In this document: in pieces, positions 9,662-19,396 of the stretch | Layout: every line of letters begins with the position of its first letter | Position numbering within the stretch: position 1 is the first letter of the stretch | Source of the DNA: Streptomyces sp. NBC_01351 | GTDB lineage: Bacteria > Actinomycetota > Actinomycetes > Streptomycetales > Streptomycetaceae | Length of the DNA stretch: 64,000 nucleotides | Direction: 5' to 3' | Assembly: GCF_036237315.1 (NCBI RefSeq) | Contig: NZ_CP108356.1 | Location: forward strand, 2,600,501 to 2,664,500 | Made by a program: the position numbers and the translations under genes | Notes under the pieces: generated by a model | Told to the model about the DNA's origin: nothing | The model's input: only the letters and a program-made list of their open reading frames with translations | Database searches by the model: none

Positions 9662-9764
9662 AGCCCTGGGGCTCCGCCCCAGACCCTCCCCCAGACTCCG
9701 TCCGGGGGGACCCCCACGCCTCAAACGCCGGCGGGGCTGGATTTCGCCCGGCGGAAGCGAAGAA
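9662..9764. repeat. Dispersed intergenic repeat, copy 2, inside a 383-bp gap
   Basis: The gap 9535-9917 holds no gene. This copy carries GGGGCTCCGCCCC, then AGACTCCGTCCGGGGGGACC, then CTCAAACGCCGGCGGGGCTG and GGATTTCGCCCGGCGGA. The order of blocks is the same as in copy 1 but with an extra middle block. Apart from this repeat and the terminator at 9872-9904 I see nothing in the gap. Confidence 0.8.
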
Positions 9765-9871
9765 CCGCGGGCGGGCCTGACGTGACCGCGCAGCGGGTGT
9801 GCCTACAGAGCCGGGAGCCGGGGCAAGCGTGCGCAGCGGGCCGGGCGAACCCGCAGGGCAGGCGTGCCGGT

Positions 9872-9904
9872 GGGGCCGGGGGCCGTTGTGGGCTCCCCGG
9901 CCCC
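9872..9904. terminator. Hairpin terminator at the end of the peptide ABC operon
   Basis: GGGGCCGGGG and CCCCGGCCCC form a ten-base-pair stem 14 bases past the stop codon of the last ABC gene. A T-rich stretch follows on the plus strand, so it may act in both directions. Confidence 0.65.
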
Positions 9905-9917
9905 GTCTTTTCGGCCG

Positions 9918-11042
9918 CTACTCCGAAATCGTGTCCACCGCGTCCGCCGCGCCCGGCAGGGGCTTGTCGCCCGGGGCCTGGTCGGGGGCGTTCTCCGGGT
10001 GGTGGCAGGCCACCTGGTGGCCCGTCTTCAGGGCCACCAGCGGCGGCTCCTGCGTCGTGCAGACCTGCGTGGCCTTCCAGCACCGCGTGTGGAAGCGGCA
10101 ACCACTCGGCGGCGAGATCGGCGACGGCACGTCGCCCTTGAGCAGGATGCGGCCGCTCTTCGCACCGCGCCGGCGCGGGTCCGGGACCGGGACCGCCGAC
10201 ATCAGGGCCGTCGTGTACGGGTGCATCGGCGCCTCGTACAGGGACTTGTTGTCGGCCAGCTCGACGATCTTGCCGAGGTACATCACCGCGATGCGGTCCG
10301 AGACGTGCCGGATGACGGACAGGTCGTGCGCGATGATCACGTACGTGAGGCCGAGCTCCTCCTGGAGGTCGTCCAGCAGGTTGACCACCTGGGCCTGGAT
10401 GGAGACGTCGAGGGCCGAGACGGGCTCGTCCGCGACGACCAGCTTCGGCTTGAGAGCCAGGGCCCGCGCGATGCCGATGCGCTGGCGCTGCCCGCCCGAG
10501 AACTCGTGCGGGTAGCGGTTGTAGTGCTCGGGGTTGAGGCCCACGAGCTGCAGCAGCCGCTGCACCTCCGCCTTGAGGCCGCCCTCCGGGGTGACCTTCT
10601 GGAGCTTGAACGGCGCCCCGACGATGGCACCCACGGTGTGGCGCGGGTTCAGCGAGCCGTACGGGTCCTGGAAGATCATCTGCACGTCGCGGCGCAGCGG
10701 GCGCATGCCCGTCACCCCGAGGTGCGTGATGTCCTTGCCGCCGAACTCGATCTTGCCGCCGGTCGGTTCGAGCAGCCGCGTGATCAGCCGACCCATGGTC
10801 GACTTGCCGCAGCCGGACTCGCCGACGACGCCGAGGGTCTCACCGCGCCGGACGTCGAAGTCGAGACCGTCGACGGCCTTGACCGCGCCCACCTGCTTCC
10901 TCAGCAGCCCCTTCGTGATGGGGAAGTGCTTCGTCAGGCCGGTGACCTTGAGCAGCAGCTCCGGAGCGTCGGCCGAGTCCGTGGCCTGCGCGGGGATGGC
11001 GGCGGCCGCGGCCGTCTTCTTGGATTCGGGCGTCTCGGTCAC
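9918..11042 (-). CDS. Peptide ABC importer ATP-binding protein (OppF/DppF-type)
   Basis: 374 residues from the GTG at 11042. Walker A is GESGCGKST, the ABC signature [10 protein letters not shown] and Walker [13 protein letters not shown]. The C-terminal oligopeptide/dipeptide transporter extension carries the cysteine cluster [16 protein letters not shown], expected in this family to bind an Fe-S cluster. It is the last gene of the importer operon; its start overlaps the stop of the OppD-like gene by four bases (GTGA), so translation is probably coupled. An alanine-rich leader of about 35 residues precedes the ABC domain. It powers peptide or peptide-like solute uptake. Confidence 0.93.
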   Translation of the reverse strand: MTETPESKKTAAAAAIPAQATDSADAPELLLKVTGLTKHFPITKGLLRKQVGAVKAVDGLDFDVRRGETLGVVGESGCGKSTMGRLITRLLEPTGGKIEFGGKDITHLGVTGMRPLRRDVQMIFQDPYGSLNPRHTVGAIVGAPFKLQKVTPEGGLKAEVQRLLQLVGLNPEHYNRYPHEFSGGQRQRIGIARALALKPKLVVADEPVSALDVSIQAQVVNLLDDLQEELGLTYVIIAHDLSVIRHVSDRIAVMYLGKIVELADNKSLYEAPMHPYTTALMSAVPVPDPRRRGAKSGRILLKGDVPSPISPPSGCRFHTRCWKATQVCTTQEPPLVALKTGHQVACHHPENAPDQAPGDKPLPGAADAVDTISE

Positions 11043-12160
11043 AGCTTCGGCGCAATCTCTTCGGTCCAGATCCGGGTCCGCTCTTCCTGCGACATGTGGC
11101 AGGCGGACCAGTGGCGGCTGCCGTCCTCCTCTACCAGCTCCGGCCGTACCGTGCGGGTCACGTTGCCCTTGGGTACGTCGGCGTACGGGCAGCGCGGGTT
11201 GAAGGCACAGCCGCTGGGGATGTTGATGAGGCTGGGCGGCGAACCCTTGACCGGGATGAGGCGCTCGGTCTGCTCGCGGTCGATGCGCGGCATCGAACCC
11301 AGCAGCCCCCAGGTGTAGGGGTGCCGGGGTTCGTAGAAGACCTTCTCGGCGGTGCCCCGCTCGATGCACCGGCCGCCGTACATCACGAGGATCTCGTCGG
11401 CCATCTCCGCGACCACGCCGAGGTCGTGCGTGATCATGATGACCGCCGAGCCGAACTCCTTCTGCAGATCCCGGATGAGGTCGAGGATCTGCGCCTGGAC
11501 GGTGACGTCCAGGGCGGTCGTCGGCTCGTCCGCGATGAGCAGTTCGGGGTTGTTGACGAGCGCCATCGCGATCATCGCGCGCTGGCGCATGCCGCCGGAG
11601 AACTCGTGCGGGTACGCGTCCACGCGCCGGTGGGGCTCCGGGATGCCCACGCGGTCGAGCATCTCGACGGCCCGCTTGCGGGCCGTCTTCTTGTCGACGC
11701 CCTGGTGGGTCCGGTAGGCCTCGACGATCTGCGCGCCGACCGTGTAGTACGGGTGCATCGCGGAGAGCGGGTCCTGGAAGACCATGGCCATCTTGCGGCC
11801 GCGGAGCCTGCGCACGTAGTCGGCGTCGGCGCTGACGAGCTCCTCGCCGTCGAGGATCACCTCGCCCGAGATGTGCGGGCGGCTGCGCGCGTTGCCGGTG
11901 CGGTGCAGGCCCATGATGGCCAGGGAGGTCACCGACTTGCCGGAACCGGACTCGCCGACGATCCCGAGCGTCTTGCCGCGCTCCAGGTCGAAGGTGAGCC
12001 CGTCGACGGACTTGACCAGTCCGTCGTCGGTCGGGAAGTGCACCTTGAGGTCGCGCACGGAGAGGAAGGATCCGTCCCGCGGCCCGGCCTGCTGTGGGAC
12101 GAAGGCCGGCTCGCCGGAGGTGGCGGAGGTGCCGGAGGAAGAGGCGGGGGTCTCGGTCAC
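11039..12160 (-). CDS. Peptide ABC importer ATP-binding protein (OppD/DppD-type)
   Basis: 373 residues from the GTG at 12160. Walker A GESGSGKS, signature [10 protein letters not shown] and Walker [13 protein letters not shown] are intact, and the C-terminal extension has [12 protein letters not shown]. The first 35 residues are a Ser/Pro/Ala-rich leader starting VTETPASSS, similar to the start of the downstream ATPase (VTETPESKK), which suggests old duplication. It overlaps both the permease gene upstream and the second ATPase downstream by four bases. It forms the heterodimeric motor of the importer with the OppF-like protein. Confidence 0.93.
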   Translation of the reverse strand: MTETPASSSGTSATSGEPAFVPQQAGPRDGSFLSVRDLKVHFPTDDGLVKSVDGLTFDLERGKTLGIVGESGSGKSVTSLAIMGLHRTGNARSRPHISGEVILDGEELVSADADYVRRLRGRKMAMVFQDPLSAMHPYYTVGAQIVEAYRTHQGVDKKTARKRAVEMLDRVGIPEPHRRVDAYPHEFSGGMRQRAMIAMALVNNPELLIADEPTTALDVTVQAQILDLIRDLQKEFGSAVIMITHDLGVVAEMADEILVMYGGRCIERGTAEKVFYEPRHPYTWGLLGSMPRIDREQTERLIPVKGSPPSLINIPSGCAFNPRCPYADVPKGNVTRTVRPELVEEDGSRHWSACHMSQEERTRIWTEEIAPKL

Positions 12161-13158
12161 GTCAGCCTCACGCGCGGGTCGATGACGGCGTACAGCAGGT
12201 CCACGATCAGGTTGGCCATCACCACGAAGAGCGCGGCGAGCAGGGTGACTCCCATGATCACGGGGAGGTCGCCGGCGCCGATCGCCGCCACGGCGGCCGT
12301 TCCCAGACCCTGGAAGTTGAAGGTCGTCTCGGTGAGCACCGCGCCGCCGAGCAGTCCGCCGAGGTCGAGGCCGAACATGGTGACGATCGGGGTGAGGGTG
12401 GAGCGCAGGGCGTGCTTGCGGATGACCACGCCTTCCGTGAGGCCCTTGGCGCGGGCCGTACGGATGTAGTCCTCGCCGAGGACCTCCAGCATCGTGGCGC
12501 GGGTGATGCGGGCGTAGGTGGCGGCGAAGAGGAAGGCGAGGGTGATCCAGGGCAGGATCAGGCTGTTGAGCCAGGCCACCGGATCCTCGGTCAGAGGTTT
12601 GTAGTTGGAGACCTCCAGCCAGCCGAGGCCGTAGACGAAGATCGCGGGGGCCACCATGCCGGTGAAGAAGATCGGCAGGGAAACGCCGGCGAGCGCTCCG
12701 ATCATGACGGTGCGGTCGAGGGCGGTCCGGCGCTTGAGCGCCGAGACCACGCCGGTGGCCACACCGGCGATCACCCAGATCACGGCCGCCCCGAGGGCGA
12801 GCGAGAGGGTGACCGGCATCCGGTCGAGCATGGTCTCCCAGACGGGCGCCTCGGTCTTGAAGGAGTAGCCGAAGCAAGGCGCCGCGCAGTGCGTGACATC
12901 CGTGCCGCCGTCGTAGTCGCGGCCGGCGAAGATGCCCTTGAGGAAGAGCAGGTACTGCTCGGAGATGGGCTTGTCGAAGCCCATCTTCACGCGGATGCCC
13001 GCCAGGGCGGTCTCGTTGGTCTCGCGGCCCGCGTACATGAGTGCGGGGTCGCTGCCGGTCAGCTTCGGGACCGCGAAGAAGATGCCGAAGGTGACCACGG
13101 AGACCACCAGCAGCGTGGCGACGACATTGAACAGCCGCCGTATGAGGTAGACGAGCAC
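12157..13158 (-). CDS. Peptide ABC importer permease (OppB/DppB-type)
   Basis: 333 residues with six predicted membrane helices; the first is in [20 protein letters not shown], the usual OppB start. The cytoplasmic EAA loop is [17 protein letters not shown] periplasm-side insert at about residues 75-105 carries two cysteines (THCAAPC). It lies downstream of the binding-protein gene, separated by a strong hairpin, and is translationally coupled to the OppD-like gene. It forms the membrane channel with the OppC-like permease. Confidence 0.92.
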   Translation of the reverse strand: MLVYLIRRLFNVVATLLVVSVVTFGIFFAVPKLTGSDPALMYAGRETNETALAGIRVKMGFDKPISEQYLLFLKGIFAGRDYDGGTDVTHCAAPCFGYSFKTEAPVWETMLDRMPVTLSLALGAAVIWVIAGVATGVVSALKRRTALDRTVMIGALAGVSLPIFFTGMVAPAIFVYGLGWLEVSNYKPLTEDPVAWLNSLILPWITLAFLFAATYARITRATMLEVLGEDYIRTARAKGLTEGVVIRKHALRSTLTPIVTMFGLDLGGLLGGAVLTETTFNFQGLGTAAVAAIGAGDLPVIMGVTLLAALFVVMANLIVDLLYAVIDPRVRLT

Positions 13159-13179
13159 TGCAGTCGGCCGCCCGGGGCG

Positions 13180-13214
13180 GGTGGCCGCCGTCCCTCGTGG
13201 GGACGGCGGCCACC
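13180..13214 (-). terminator. Strong internal hairpin between binding-protein and OppB-like genes
   Basis: GGTGGCCGCCGTCCC pairs perfectly with GGGACGGCGGCCACC (15 bp). It sits in the 135-bp gap after the binding-protein stop (13294) and before the permease start. It may act as a partial terminator or as a 3' stabiliser, giving more binding protein than permease. Confidence 0.6.
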
Positions 13215-13293
13215 GCCTGCGGCCTTCACCTGCCCTTCGGACTAGCGCATGTGCGGTGAAGGCACTTACTTGCGTGCTTTGTTGGGCCTGCGG

Positions 13294-15057
13294 TTACTTG
13301 ACGACGCCGAGGACGGCGAGGTCGATCTTGCCCAACGAGTCGTTGAAGTAGACGTTGGTCAGGCGCGGGTTGTGGTACACGAACGCCTTGTCGAAGTTGA
13401 TCGGGAGGTAGAGGGCCTTCTCCATGATCTTCTTGTTGATGTCCGTGTAGAACGGGGCTGCGGCCTCGGGCGTCGCGGCGGCGGCGGCCTTGTCGAAGAG
13501 CCCGTTGACCTCGGGGTCGTCGAGCATCGAGAAGTTGTTGTTGGCGTTCTGGGCGATGAACGACCCGTCGACCAGCGGCTGCAGGAAGCCGGCGCCGGAG
13601 TTGTAGTCGGCACCCCAGCCCATCACGATGATGCCGTAGTTCTTCTTCTTCACGTTCTCGGGCGAGCCGATCACGGAGGAGGAGAGCTTGCCGTCGTACT
13701 GGTCGATCGTCGCCTTGATGCCGACCTTGGCGAGCGCCGCCTGGAGGGACTCGGCGGTCTTCACCTCGGGGGCGCGGTTGTTGCGCACCGCGATGGTGGT
13801 CTCGAAGCCGTCCGGCTTGCCACAGGCCGCGAGGGCCTCCTTGGCCTTGGCCTCCTGCGGCTCGCCCTTCGTCAGACCGTAGGGGTCGTAGGACTTGTCC
13901 GAGCCGGGGATGCCGGGCGGCAGCATGTTGGCGCCGAGGTCACCGCTGGTCGGGCCGCCGCGGGCGGTCTGCAGGGACTTCGGGTCGGCCGCGTAGATGA
14001 CGGCCTTGCGGCACTCGATGTTGTCGAACGGCGCGACGGTCTGCGGGAAGACGAAGTAGCGGATGTAGCCCGTGAACGGGTTGTCCGCGTTCTTCTTCAG
14101 CTCCTCGTCCTTGAGGACCTTGTTCTTGCCGGCCTGCTGCATACCGGTGCCGTCGACCGCGAGGTCGATGTCGCCGGACAGCAGACGCTGGTCCATGTCG
14201 TCCGGGTTGGTCGTCACCGTGAAGGAGACCTTGTCCGGCAGACCCGTGCGGATCGTGTCCGTCTTCGGGTCCCAGTGCTCGTTGCGGACGAAGGTCGCAC
14301 CCTTGCCCGCGGTGAAGCTCTCGACCTTGTACGGGCCGGTGGAGACCGGCTTGTTGGTGTACGTCGCGCCCTCGTCCTTGCTCATCGGGACCGGCGAGGA
14401 GGACGGCATGGCCAGCAGGTAGCTGAAGTCGGAGTTGGCGCTCGCCAGGTTGAAGACGATCGTCTTGTCGTCCGGCGTCTCGACGGACTTCAGACCCATC
14501 TTGTTGGGGTCGCTGTCCTTGTACGGGCCGGGGTACTTCTGGCCCTGGTCGAGCAGGTCGATCAGGTACGTGGGACCGCCGGACAGCACGTCCTGCGCGA
14601 AGACGCGCTCGATGCCGTACTTGAAGTCCTTCGAGGTGATCGGCGTACCGTCCTCGAACTTCACGCCGTCCTTGATCTTGACGGTGTACGTCTTGCCGTC
14701 GTTGCTCAGGACCGGCAGGGCCTCGGCGAGGTCCGGGACCAGCTTGGTGCCGTCCTTGCCCGGCTTGCTGTCGTACGCGAGCAGCTGACGGATGTAGAGG
14801 CGCTGCATGTTCCAGACGAAGCCGTAGTAGGCACGCGCCGGGTCCAGGTAGTCGACGTCCTGCGGCGACCAGAGCTTGAGCTCGCCACCCTTGGTGGTCG
14901 ACGGGTTCACGACGCCGGTGGTGGCGGCGTTGAACGCGGCGGCACCGCCGGTGTTCTTGCCCTCGGTCTTCTTGCCGTCTTCGCCACCGCACGCGGCGGT
15001 CAGCGACAGGGCGGCGATCACGGCGGTGATCGCGAGTGCCTGCTTTCTGCGGATCAC
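13294..15057 (-). CDS. Peptide-binding lipoprotein of an ABC importer (SBP family 5)
   Basis: 587 residues from the GTG at 15057, which follows a GGAGG ribosome site by ten bases. The signal peptide IRRKQALAITAVIAALSLTA ends in a lipobox with Cys23, so the protein is membrane-anchored outside the cell. The body is a family 5 solute-binding protein, seen in LKLWSPQDVDYLDPARAYYG, GVKFEDGTPITSKDFKYGIE and FNLASANSDFSYLL. These proteins capture oligopeptides, dipeptides or similar solutes. It is the second gene of the operon. The frame is open to 15141, but the lipoprotein signal fixes the start. Confidence 0.93.
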   Translation of the reverse strand: MIRRKQALAITAVIAALSLTAACGGEDGKKTEGKNTGGAAAFNAATTGVVNPSTTKGGELKLWSPQDVDYLDPARAYYGFVWNMQRLYIRQLLAYDSKPGKDGTKLVPDLAEALPVLSNDGKTYTVKIKDGVKFEDGTPITSKDFKYGIERVFAQDVLSGGPTYLIDLLDQGQKYPGPYKDSDPNKMGLKSVETPDDKTIVFNLASANSDFSYLLAMPSSSPVPMSKDEGATYTNKPVSTGPYKVESFTAGKGATFVRNEHWDPKTDTIRTGLPDKVSFTVTTNPDDMDQRLLSGDIDLAVDGTGMQQAGKNKVLKDEELKKNADNPFTGYIRYFVFPQTVAPFDNIECRKAVIYAADPKSLQTARGGPTSGDLGANMLPPGIPGSDKSYDPYGLTKGEPQEAKAKEALAACGKPDGFETTIAVRNNRAPEVKTAESLQAALAKVGIKATIDQYDGKLSSSVIGSPENVKKKNYGIIVMGWGADYNSGAGFLQPLVDGSFIAQNANNNFSMLDDPEVNGLFDKAAAAATPEAAAPFYTDINKKIMEKALYLPINFDKAFVYHNPRLTNVYFNDSLGKIDLAVLGVVK

Positions 15058-15097
15058 GGTTGTCCAACCTCCATAGGTGGGTGAATCGTTGAGCGGT

Positions 15098-16090
15098 TCA
15101 GCTGCCCTTGGGGTCGAGTGCGTCACGCAGCCCGTCCCCAAAGAGGTTGAACGCCAGGACGGTGATGAAGATCGTGATACCGGGGACCACCATGTACATG
15201 GGGTCGTCCTGGTAGATGGGGATGGCGTCGGACAGCATCTTTCCCCAGGAGGCCGTCGGCGGCTTGACGCCGGCGCCGAGGAAGCTGAGGGCCGCTTCCG
15301 TCAGGATGTTGGTCGGGATGATCAGCGTCGAGTAGACGAGGATCGGGGCGACCAGGTTGGGCAGCAGCTCCTTGATCAGGATGTAGCCGCGCCCGGCGCC
15401 GAGGCTGCGAGCGGCCTCGACGTACTCGCGCTCCCGCAGGGAGATCGTCTGCCCCCGGACGATGCGGCCGATGTACGGCCACCCGAAGAATCCGATGACG
15501 ACGACCAGCACGCCCATGCGGACGCCCGAACCCGAGAACCCCCAGAGGGAGTTGGGGACGACGGAGACCAGCGCGATGGTGAACAGCAGCTGCGGGAAGG
15601 CCAGCAGCAGGTCCATCACGCGGCTGATGACGCCGTCGACCCAGCCGCCGAGGAACCCGGCGAGCGCACCGAGCAGGACGCCGATGACGACCGACACGAA
15701 GGCCGCGAGGAACGCGACGACCAGGGAGATCCGGGCGCCGTAGACGATCCGGCTGAACACGTCGCGCCCGTTGGTGGGTTCGACGCCCAGCAGGAAGTCG
15801 GAGCTCATGCCGCCGAAGGAGCCGATCGGCGTGCCGAGGTCCGGGTCGATCAGGTCCTCGTGGAACTCGTTGGGCGGGTGGCCCAGCAAGCTCACGATCT
15901 GCGGCGCGAATACCGCCACCAGGATCAGGAGGATCACGACCACGCCGCCGGTGAGCGCGACCTTGTCGCGCTTGAGCCGCATCCAGGCGATGCGGCCGGG
16001 CGAGCGGCCTTCGATGGCCTTGGCAGGGACGTCGGCTACGGACACGGGTGCGGGTGTTTCCGCGCTCGTGTCATGCAGTGGTGCCGTCAT
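15098..16090 (-). CDS. Peptide ABC importer permease (OppC/DppC-type), first gene of the operon
   Basis: 330 residues from the ATG at 16090. A cytoplasmic N-terminal tail precedes the first helix (LTGGVVVILLILVAVF), as is typical for OppC. The EAA loop is REYVEAARSLGAGRGYI. Unlike the common A-B-C-D-F order, this gene comes before the binding protein and OppB. It probably receives the operon promoter, which should lie in the 390-bp region upstream. The substrate type is inferred from family 5 binding proteins; the exact peptide is unknown. Confidence 0.92.
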   Translation of the reverse strand: MTAPLHDTSAETPAPVSVADVPAKAIEGRSPGRIAWMRLKRDKVALTGGVVVILLILVAVFAPQIVSLLGHPPNEFHEDLIDPDLGTPIGSFGGMSSDFLLGVEPTNGRDVFSRIVYGARISLVVAFLAAFVSVVIGVLLGALAGFLGGWVDGVISRVMDLLLAFPQLLFTIALVSVVPNSLWGFSGSGVRMGVLVVVIGFFGWPYIGRIVRGQTISLREREYVEAARSLGAGRGYILIKELLPNLVAPILVYSTLIIPTNILTEAALSFLGAGVKPPTASWGKMLSDAIPIYQDDPMYMVVPGITIFITVLAFNLFGDGLRDALDPKGS

Positions 16091-16480
16091 CGTGGTGGGG
16101 ACCCCTCTCGGCCGACGGGTGGCCGGCCCATGCCCGCCGCTGTAGCGGCGTTGGTGCGGAGTGGCGCTCGGAGTGCGTGGGATACACAGGACGCGTGTGA
16201 AGTGCAGGAAGTGCTCGGTGGAACAACAAGCGAAGTGCACGTACAGAGCTGGTCTTCCGGGACTGACCCGGGCTCTTGGGTGGGGAGTCTTCATCGGGCA
16301 CTCAATCGGCCGCCAGACCTGCCGGGGATGTGATGCGCAACCGTGATCTGCACCGACAGCTTCCGTTATCCGAACGATCGGCTCTGTTGAGCGGTGAAAC
16401 ACCGCACGTTCGGCGCGGAACGGACATCCTGCCCAACTGCCATTTCAGGCAAGGATCTTGGGTGGATTCGGTGGATATGA
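16091..16480 (-). promoter_or_regulatory. Leader/promoter region of the peptide ABC operon
   Basis: A 390-bp gene-free stretch upstream of the OppC-like gene, noticeably richer in A+T than its surroundings. It holds the inverted repeat GCGGTG-AAA-CACCGC at 16391-16405 and three copies of GAAGTGC at 16199, 16208 and 16232. I cannot place -35/-10 boxes confidently. The repeats are candidate protein-binding sites; no regulator gene is adjacent. Confidence 0.4.
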
Positions 16481-16515
16481 CGAAGGCCGCACCGATGCGT
16501 TCGGTGCGGCCTTCG
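16481..16515. terminator. Perfect 15-bp hairpin terminator
   Basis: CGAAGGCCGCACCGA and TCGGTGCGGCCTTCG pair perfectly around TGCGT. It lies 81 bases past the stop of the leftward SseB-like gene and upstream of the ABC operon, insulating the two. No long T-run, as usual in this genus. Confidence 0.75.
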
Positions 16516-16595
16516 AGATGGATGTCTCAATATGCGGATGTCTGGAAGTCGACGTTTCTACTCGTAAGTAGGCATCTGCCGGAGGGTGCGCCCGG

Positions 16596-17336
16596 TCAGT
16601 ACGCAGGTGCCTGGCCCTCGCGGTCGTAGAAGGGGCGGGTCTGCGCGCGCAGCCACATCGCGACGGGGTCGTGCTCGTCCGCGAGCGCCACCGTGCACAC
16701 CGGTACGCCCTCGGGAACGACGCCGACCGACTGGCGCATCATCTCCCGTACGGACTCCAGGGCGGGCGCCGAAGCGTCGTACAGGTCGAGCCCCACCGCG
16801 AGGTACGGGGACCCGAGCGCCGGCTGCACCCACGCGCGGCGGAGCGAGCGGACGGCGGGCGTCCGGTGGGCGTGCTGGGTCAGCAGCCCGTAGAACTGCG
16901 GGAGCTCGATGGCGGGCTCGGACAGCCGCAGCGGCCCGGCCGGCATCCGCTCCAGGCCCGTGGCGATCCGGCGCAGGTCCGCCCACGGGACGCCGAGGCC
17001 GCCGCCCTGGGCGTGCGGGTTGAGCCACAGGCCCCAGCGGTCGGGGTACAGCGCGCGGGCGATGTCCCGGCCGGTGACCACCTCGTAGCCCCGGTTCCAG
17101 CCACTAGCGGCCAGCTCCTGCGGGGAGGTCACGCAGGGCGCGTACCCGAGGCCCTCGACCTCCATGCCGCCGTACTGGGCGTCCGGGGAGCCCGGCTGCC
17201 CCTGCCACAGCAGCATCCACAGCCGGCCCTCGGAGAGGGCGTGCAGAAGCGACTCGTAGATCTCGTAGCGCCCGGGAGTCACCTGGCGCAGCTTGTGCTC
17301 GACCTGCCCGGCCGCGGCCGTGCCTGACGCACTCAC
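16596..17336 (-). CDS. SseB-like protein, copy 1
   Basis: 246 residues from the GTG at 17336, chosen because GAGGAGGGG lies at good spacing. The N-terminal part (about 20-130) matches the SseB N-terminal domain (LHALSEGRLWMLLWQG) and the C-terminal part the SseB C-domain, ending AMWLRAQTRPFYDREG. SseB was named for enhanced serine sensitivity in E. coli; its molecular role is unclear. A second SseB-like gene lies upstream on the same strand, and the serine/glycine genes follow at 19.6 kb, which fits the name. No membrane segment or signal peptide is visible. Confidence 0.8.
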   Translation of the reverse strand: MSASGTAAAGQVEHKLRQVTPGRYEIYESLLHALSEGRLWMLLWQGQPGSPDAQYGGMEVEGLGYAPCVTSPQELAASGWNRGYEVVTGRDIARALYPDRWGLWLNPHAQGGGLGVPWADLRRIATGLERMPAGPLRLSEPAIELPQFYGLLTQHAHRTPAVRSLRRAWVQPALGSPYLAVGLDLYDASAPALESVREMMRQSVGVVPEGVPVCTVALADEHDPVAMWLRAQTRPFYDREGQAPAY

Positions 17337-17397
17337 CCGGTACCCCTCCTCGTCTCTGCTTCCGCCCGACGTCAACGAGTGAACAGCTTAAGCGGCC

Positions 17398-18141
17398 CTA
17401 CGGGAGGTAGAAGGGGCGTACGCGCTCACGAATCCAGTCCGTGACCGGGTCCTCGGCGGCGTCGAGCAGGATCAACTGCACCGGCCAGGGCGGCGGAACA
17501 CGGGTCAGGGCCCGGCCGAGGGCGTCCATCGGGGCATTGCGGGTCCCTGGCTCCCATCCCACCAGTCGGACACCGATGAACAGCTGCGGCTCCCCGCCCT
17601 CGACGCTCGCGAGGCAGCGGTAGGCCGCGGAGACCACGCCGGTGGCGCGGAACTCCTCGGCGGCGGCGCTCAGGAAGTCCACCGGTTCCTCCTGCCAGTC
17701 CGGCTCGTAGAGCCGCACGCGGCCGCCGGTGGCGGGTCCGTCGAGGGGGCTCCGGCCGGTGCGGCAGAGCTCCGCGACGGCGGGCGGGGGCAGGGGGACG
17801 CCGACGGCGCCCTCGGGGTTGAGGGCGATGCCGAGCTGCGGGGGCAGGCCGCGGGCGAACTCGACGGCGGGGGCCACGGCGAAGTCCATGCCGGGGCCGA
17901 CGCAGGCGAGGAACTGGGCCTCCGAGCTGTACACCGGGACGTACGCGGCTCCGCCGATGTCCATGGTGGGCAAGGTCAGCCCCTCGGCGCCGCCCTGCCC
18001 TTGGCCTCCGCCGGCGGGCAGGGGCACCCAGACCTGGCTCCGGCCGAGCACCTCCAGGATCCGCCCGCCGGCGTCCGGCTGCCCGAGCGCCGCCCCGAGG
18101 ACCTGCTCCAGCTCGTTCCCAGGCCAGCCGCCGCCGTGCAT
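17398..18141 (-). CDS. SseB-like protein, copy 2
   Basis: 247 residues starting MHGGGWPGNELEQVLGAALG at 18141, with GGAGG upstream. It shares the SseB arrangement and the ending seen in copy 1, here TDWIRERVRPFYLP. It is transcribed before copy 1 with a 61-bp gap, so the two probably form an operon and arose by tandem duplication. The frame is open far upstream, but that part is repeat DNA. Cytoplasmic; biochemical role unknown, with a tentative link to serine metabolism from name and position. Confidence 0.8.
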   Translation of the reverse strand: MHGGGWPGNELEQVLGAALGQPDAGGRILEVLGRSQVWVPLPAGGGQGQGGAEGLTLPTMDIGGAAYVPVYSSEAQFLACVGPGMDFAVAPAVEFARGLPPQLGIALNPEGAVGVPLPPPAVAELCRTGRSPLDGPATGGRVRLYEPDWQEEPVDFLSAAAEEFRATGVVSAAYRCLASVEGGEPQLFIGVRLVGWEPGTRNAPMDALGRALTRVPPPWPVQLILLDAAEDPVTDWIRERVRPFYLP

Positions 18142-18237
18142 GTACCCCTGCCTCCGTCGTCCCGCCGATGTCGTGCCCGAGGCTATCGGCCCGAGCCGCG
18201 CCGCACGCCCCCGGGCCGGTCCGTTCTGCGGCGCCGC

Positions 18238-18478
18238 CGCGCAAGCGCCCCCGGGCTGCGCCCGGGCCCCGCTCCTCAAACGCCGGAGGGGCTGAATTCC
18301 CGCCCCGCCGGGCTGGAATTGCCCTGCGGGCCCACCGGCCGCACCTGGCGGCCGGCACCAGCCACAATCCGGCCTGGCCGGCGTTTGAGGCGTGGGGGTC
18401 CCCCCGGACGGAGTCTGGTGGGGGCACCTCCCAGCGGTAGCTGGGGGAGAGAGTCCGGGGCGGAGCCCCGGGAACGGC
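18238..18478. repeat. Dispersed intergenic repeat, copy 3, as an inverted pair
   Basis: Within the 353-bp gap 18142-18494, one unit (18238-18320, with CTCAAACGCCGGAGGGGCTG) is followed by a unit in the opposite orientation (18370-18478, with CCGGCGTTTGAGGCGTGGGG, then GGCGGAGCCCCGGG). The two face each other across about 50 bp and could form a large hairpin. I see nothing else in the gap. Confidence 0.8.
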
Positions 18479-18494
18479 GCCGCGCCCCGCCGGG

Positions 18495-19181
18495 TCAGTC
18501 GTGGAAGGCGATGCGCGCCACCGCGGCAGCGGAGCGGCGGTCCAGGAGGGTGGCCGAGGCGCAGCCCGCCGGGGGGCGACCGGCTTCCGCTTCGCGCAGG
18601 AGGCGGTTCACCGCACCCCGGTGCCTGGCGAAGGCGTACGCCGACACCCGCCGCCCCCGCGCCGCCTGACCCGACAGCGCCTCCTCGGGGCTGCTGTCCA
18701 GGAGGAGGAGGTGCAGGGCCCGGCCCCGCCGCCGCGCCACCGCCGCGAGGAGCGCCCGCACCCAGCTCTGCGTACCGCAGTCGTGGACGACGACGGAGCG
18801 CCCGGAGCGGAGCGTGCGCCACAGCCCCCAGTAGTGCGCGGCACGCACCAGCGGCCGGTACACCGCGTACGGCAGCGCCCCCGGCATGCGGCGCTCCCAG
18901 CGCTCTCGGGTGTCCTGGGAGTCGATGGCGCCGCCCTCGGACCCGCCCTCGGCCGCGGCCCGCTTGATCAGCGTGCTCTTGCCGCCGCCCGGCAGGCCGG
19001 AGACGACCACGATGTCGCCCTGGGCGAAGCGGAGCCGCTGCGGGCCCCGGACGCCCGGCCCGCGCAGGTCCCGTACGGGCCCGGCGTCGTGTCCGCGCGC
19101 ACGCGTCGCGCCGCCGCCACGCTGCGTCGGTACCGCGCCCACGCTTCCCGCGGCCGCCGCCACGCCTACGAATCTCCGCAC
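18495..19181 (-). CDS. P-loop ATP/GTP-binding protein (AAA/zeta-kinase-like)
   Basis: 228 residues from the GTG at 19181, behind a GGGGGAGG ribosome site. A Walker A motif, GLPGGGKST, lies at residues 62-70. SVVVHDCGTQSWVR is in the place of a second strand, and LHLLLLDSSPEEAL is followed by an Arg-rich lid. This is the outline of small P-loop kinases related to zeta toxin or polynucleotide kinase-like proteins. The first 50 residues are Gly/Arg-rich and match nothing I know. It is divergent from the glycine riboswitch operon. Substrate unknown. Confidence 0.75.
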   Translation of the reverse strand: MRRFVGVAAAAGSVGAVPTQRGGGATRARGHDAGPVRDLRGPGVRGPQRLRFAQGDIVVVSGLPGGGKSTLIKRAAAEGGSEGGAIDSQDTRERWERRMPGALPYAVYRPLVRAAHYWGLWRTLRSGRSVVVHDCGTQSWVRALLAAVARRRGRALHLLLLDSSPEEALSGQAARGRRVSAYAFARHRGAVNRLLREAEAGRPPAGCASATLLDRRSAAAVARIAFHD

Positions 19182-19396
19182 AGTGTTCGCCTCCCCCGAA
19201 TCGGGTCACCAGGACCCTTGCCCACTGAGTGTAAAGAGACGGTAATCCGGCAGTCCCGGTTCCGGTCGGCTCCGGTCCACTCCCCGGACACCGCACGATC
19301 TTTCGGACCCACCCACCCGATCACCACCACGGCGTGCAATGATGTGCGCCATCTGGACCAACCGCATCACCAATTGCATACCGGCCGCTTGAATCC

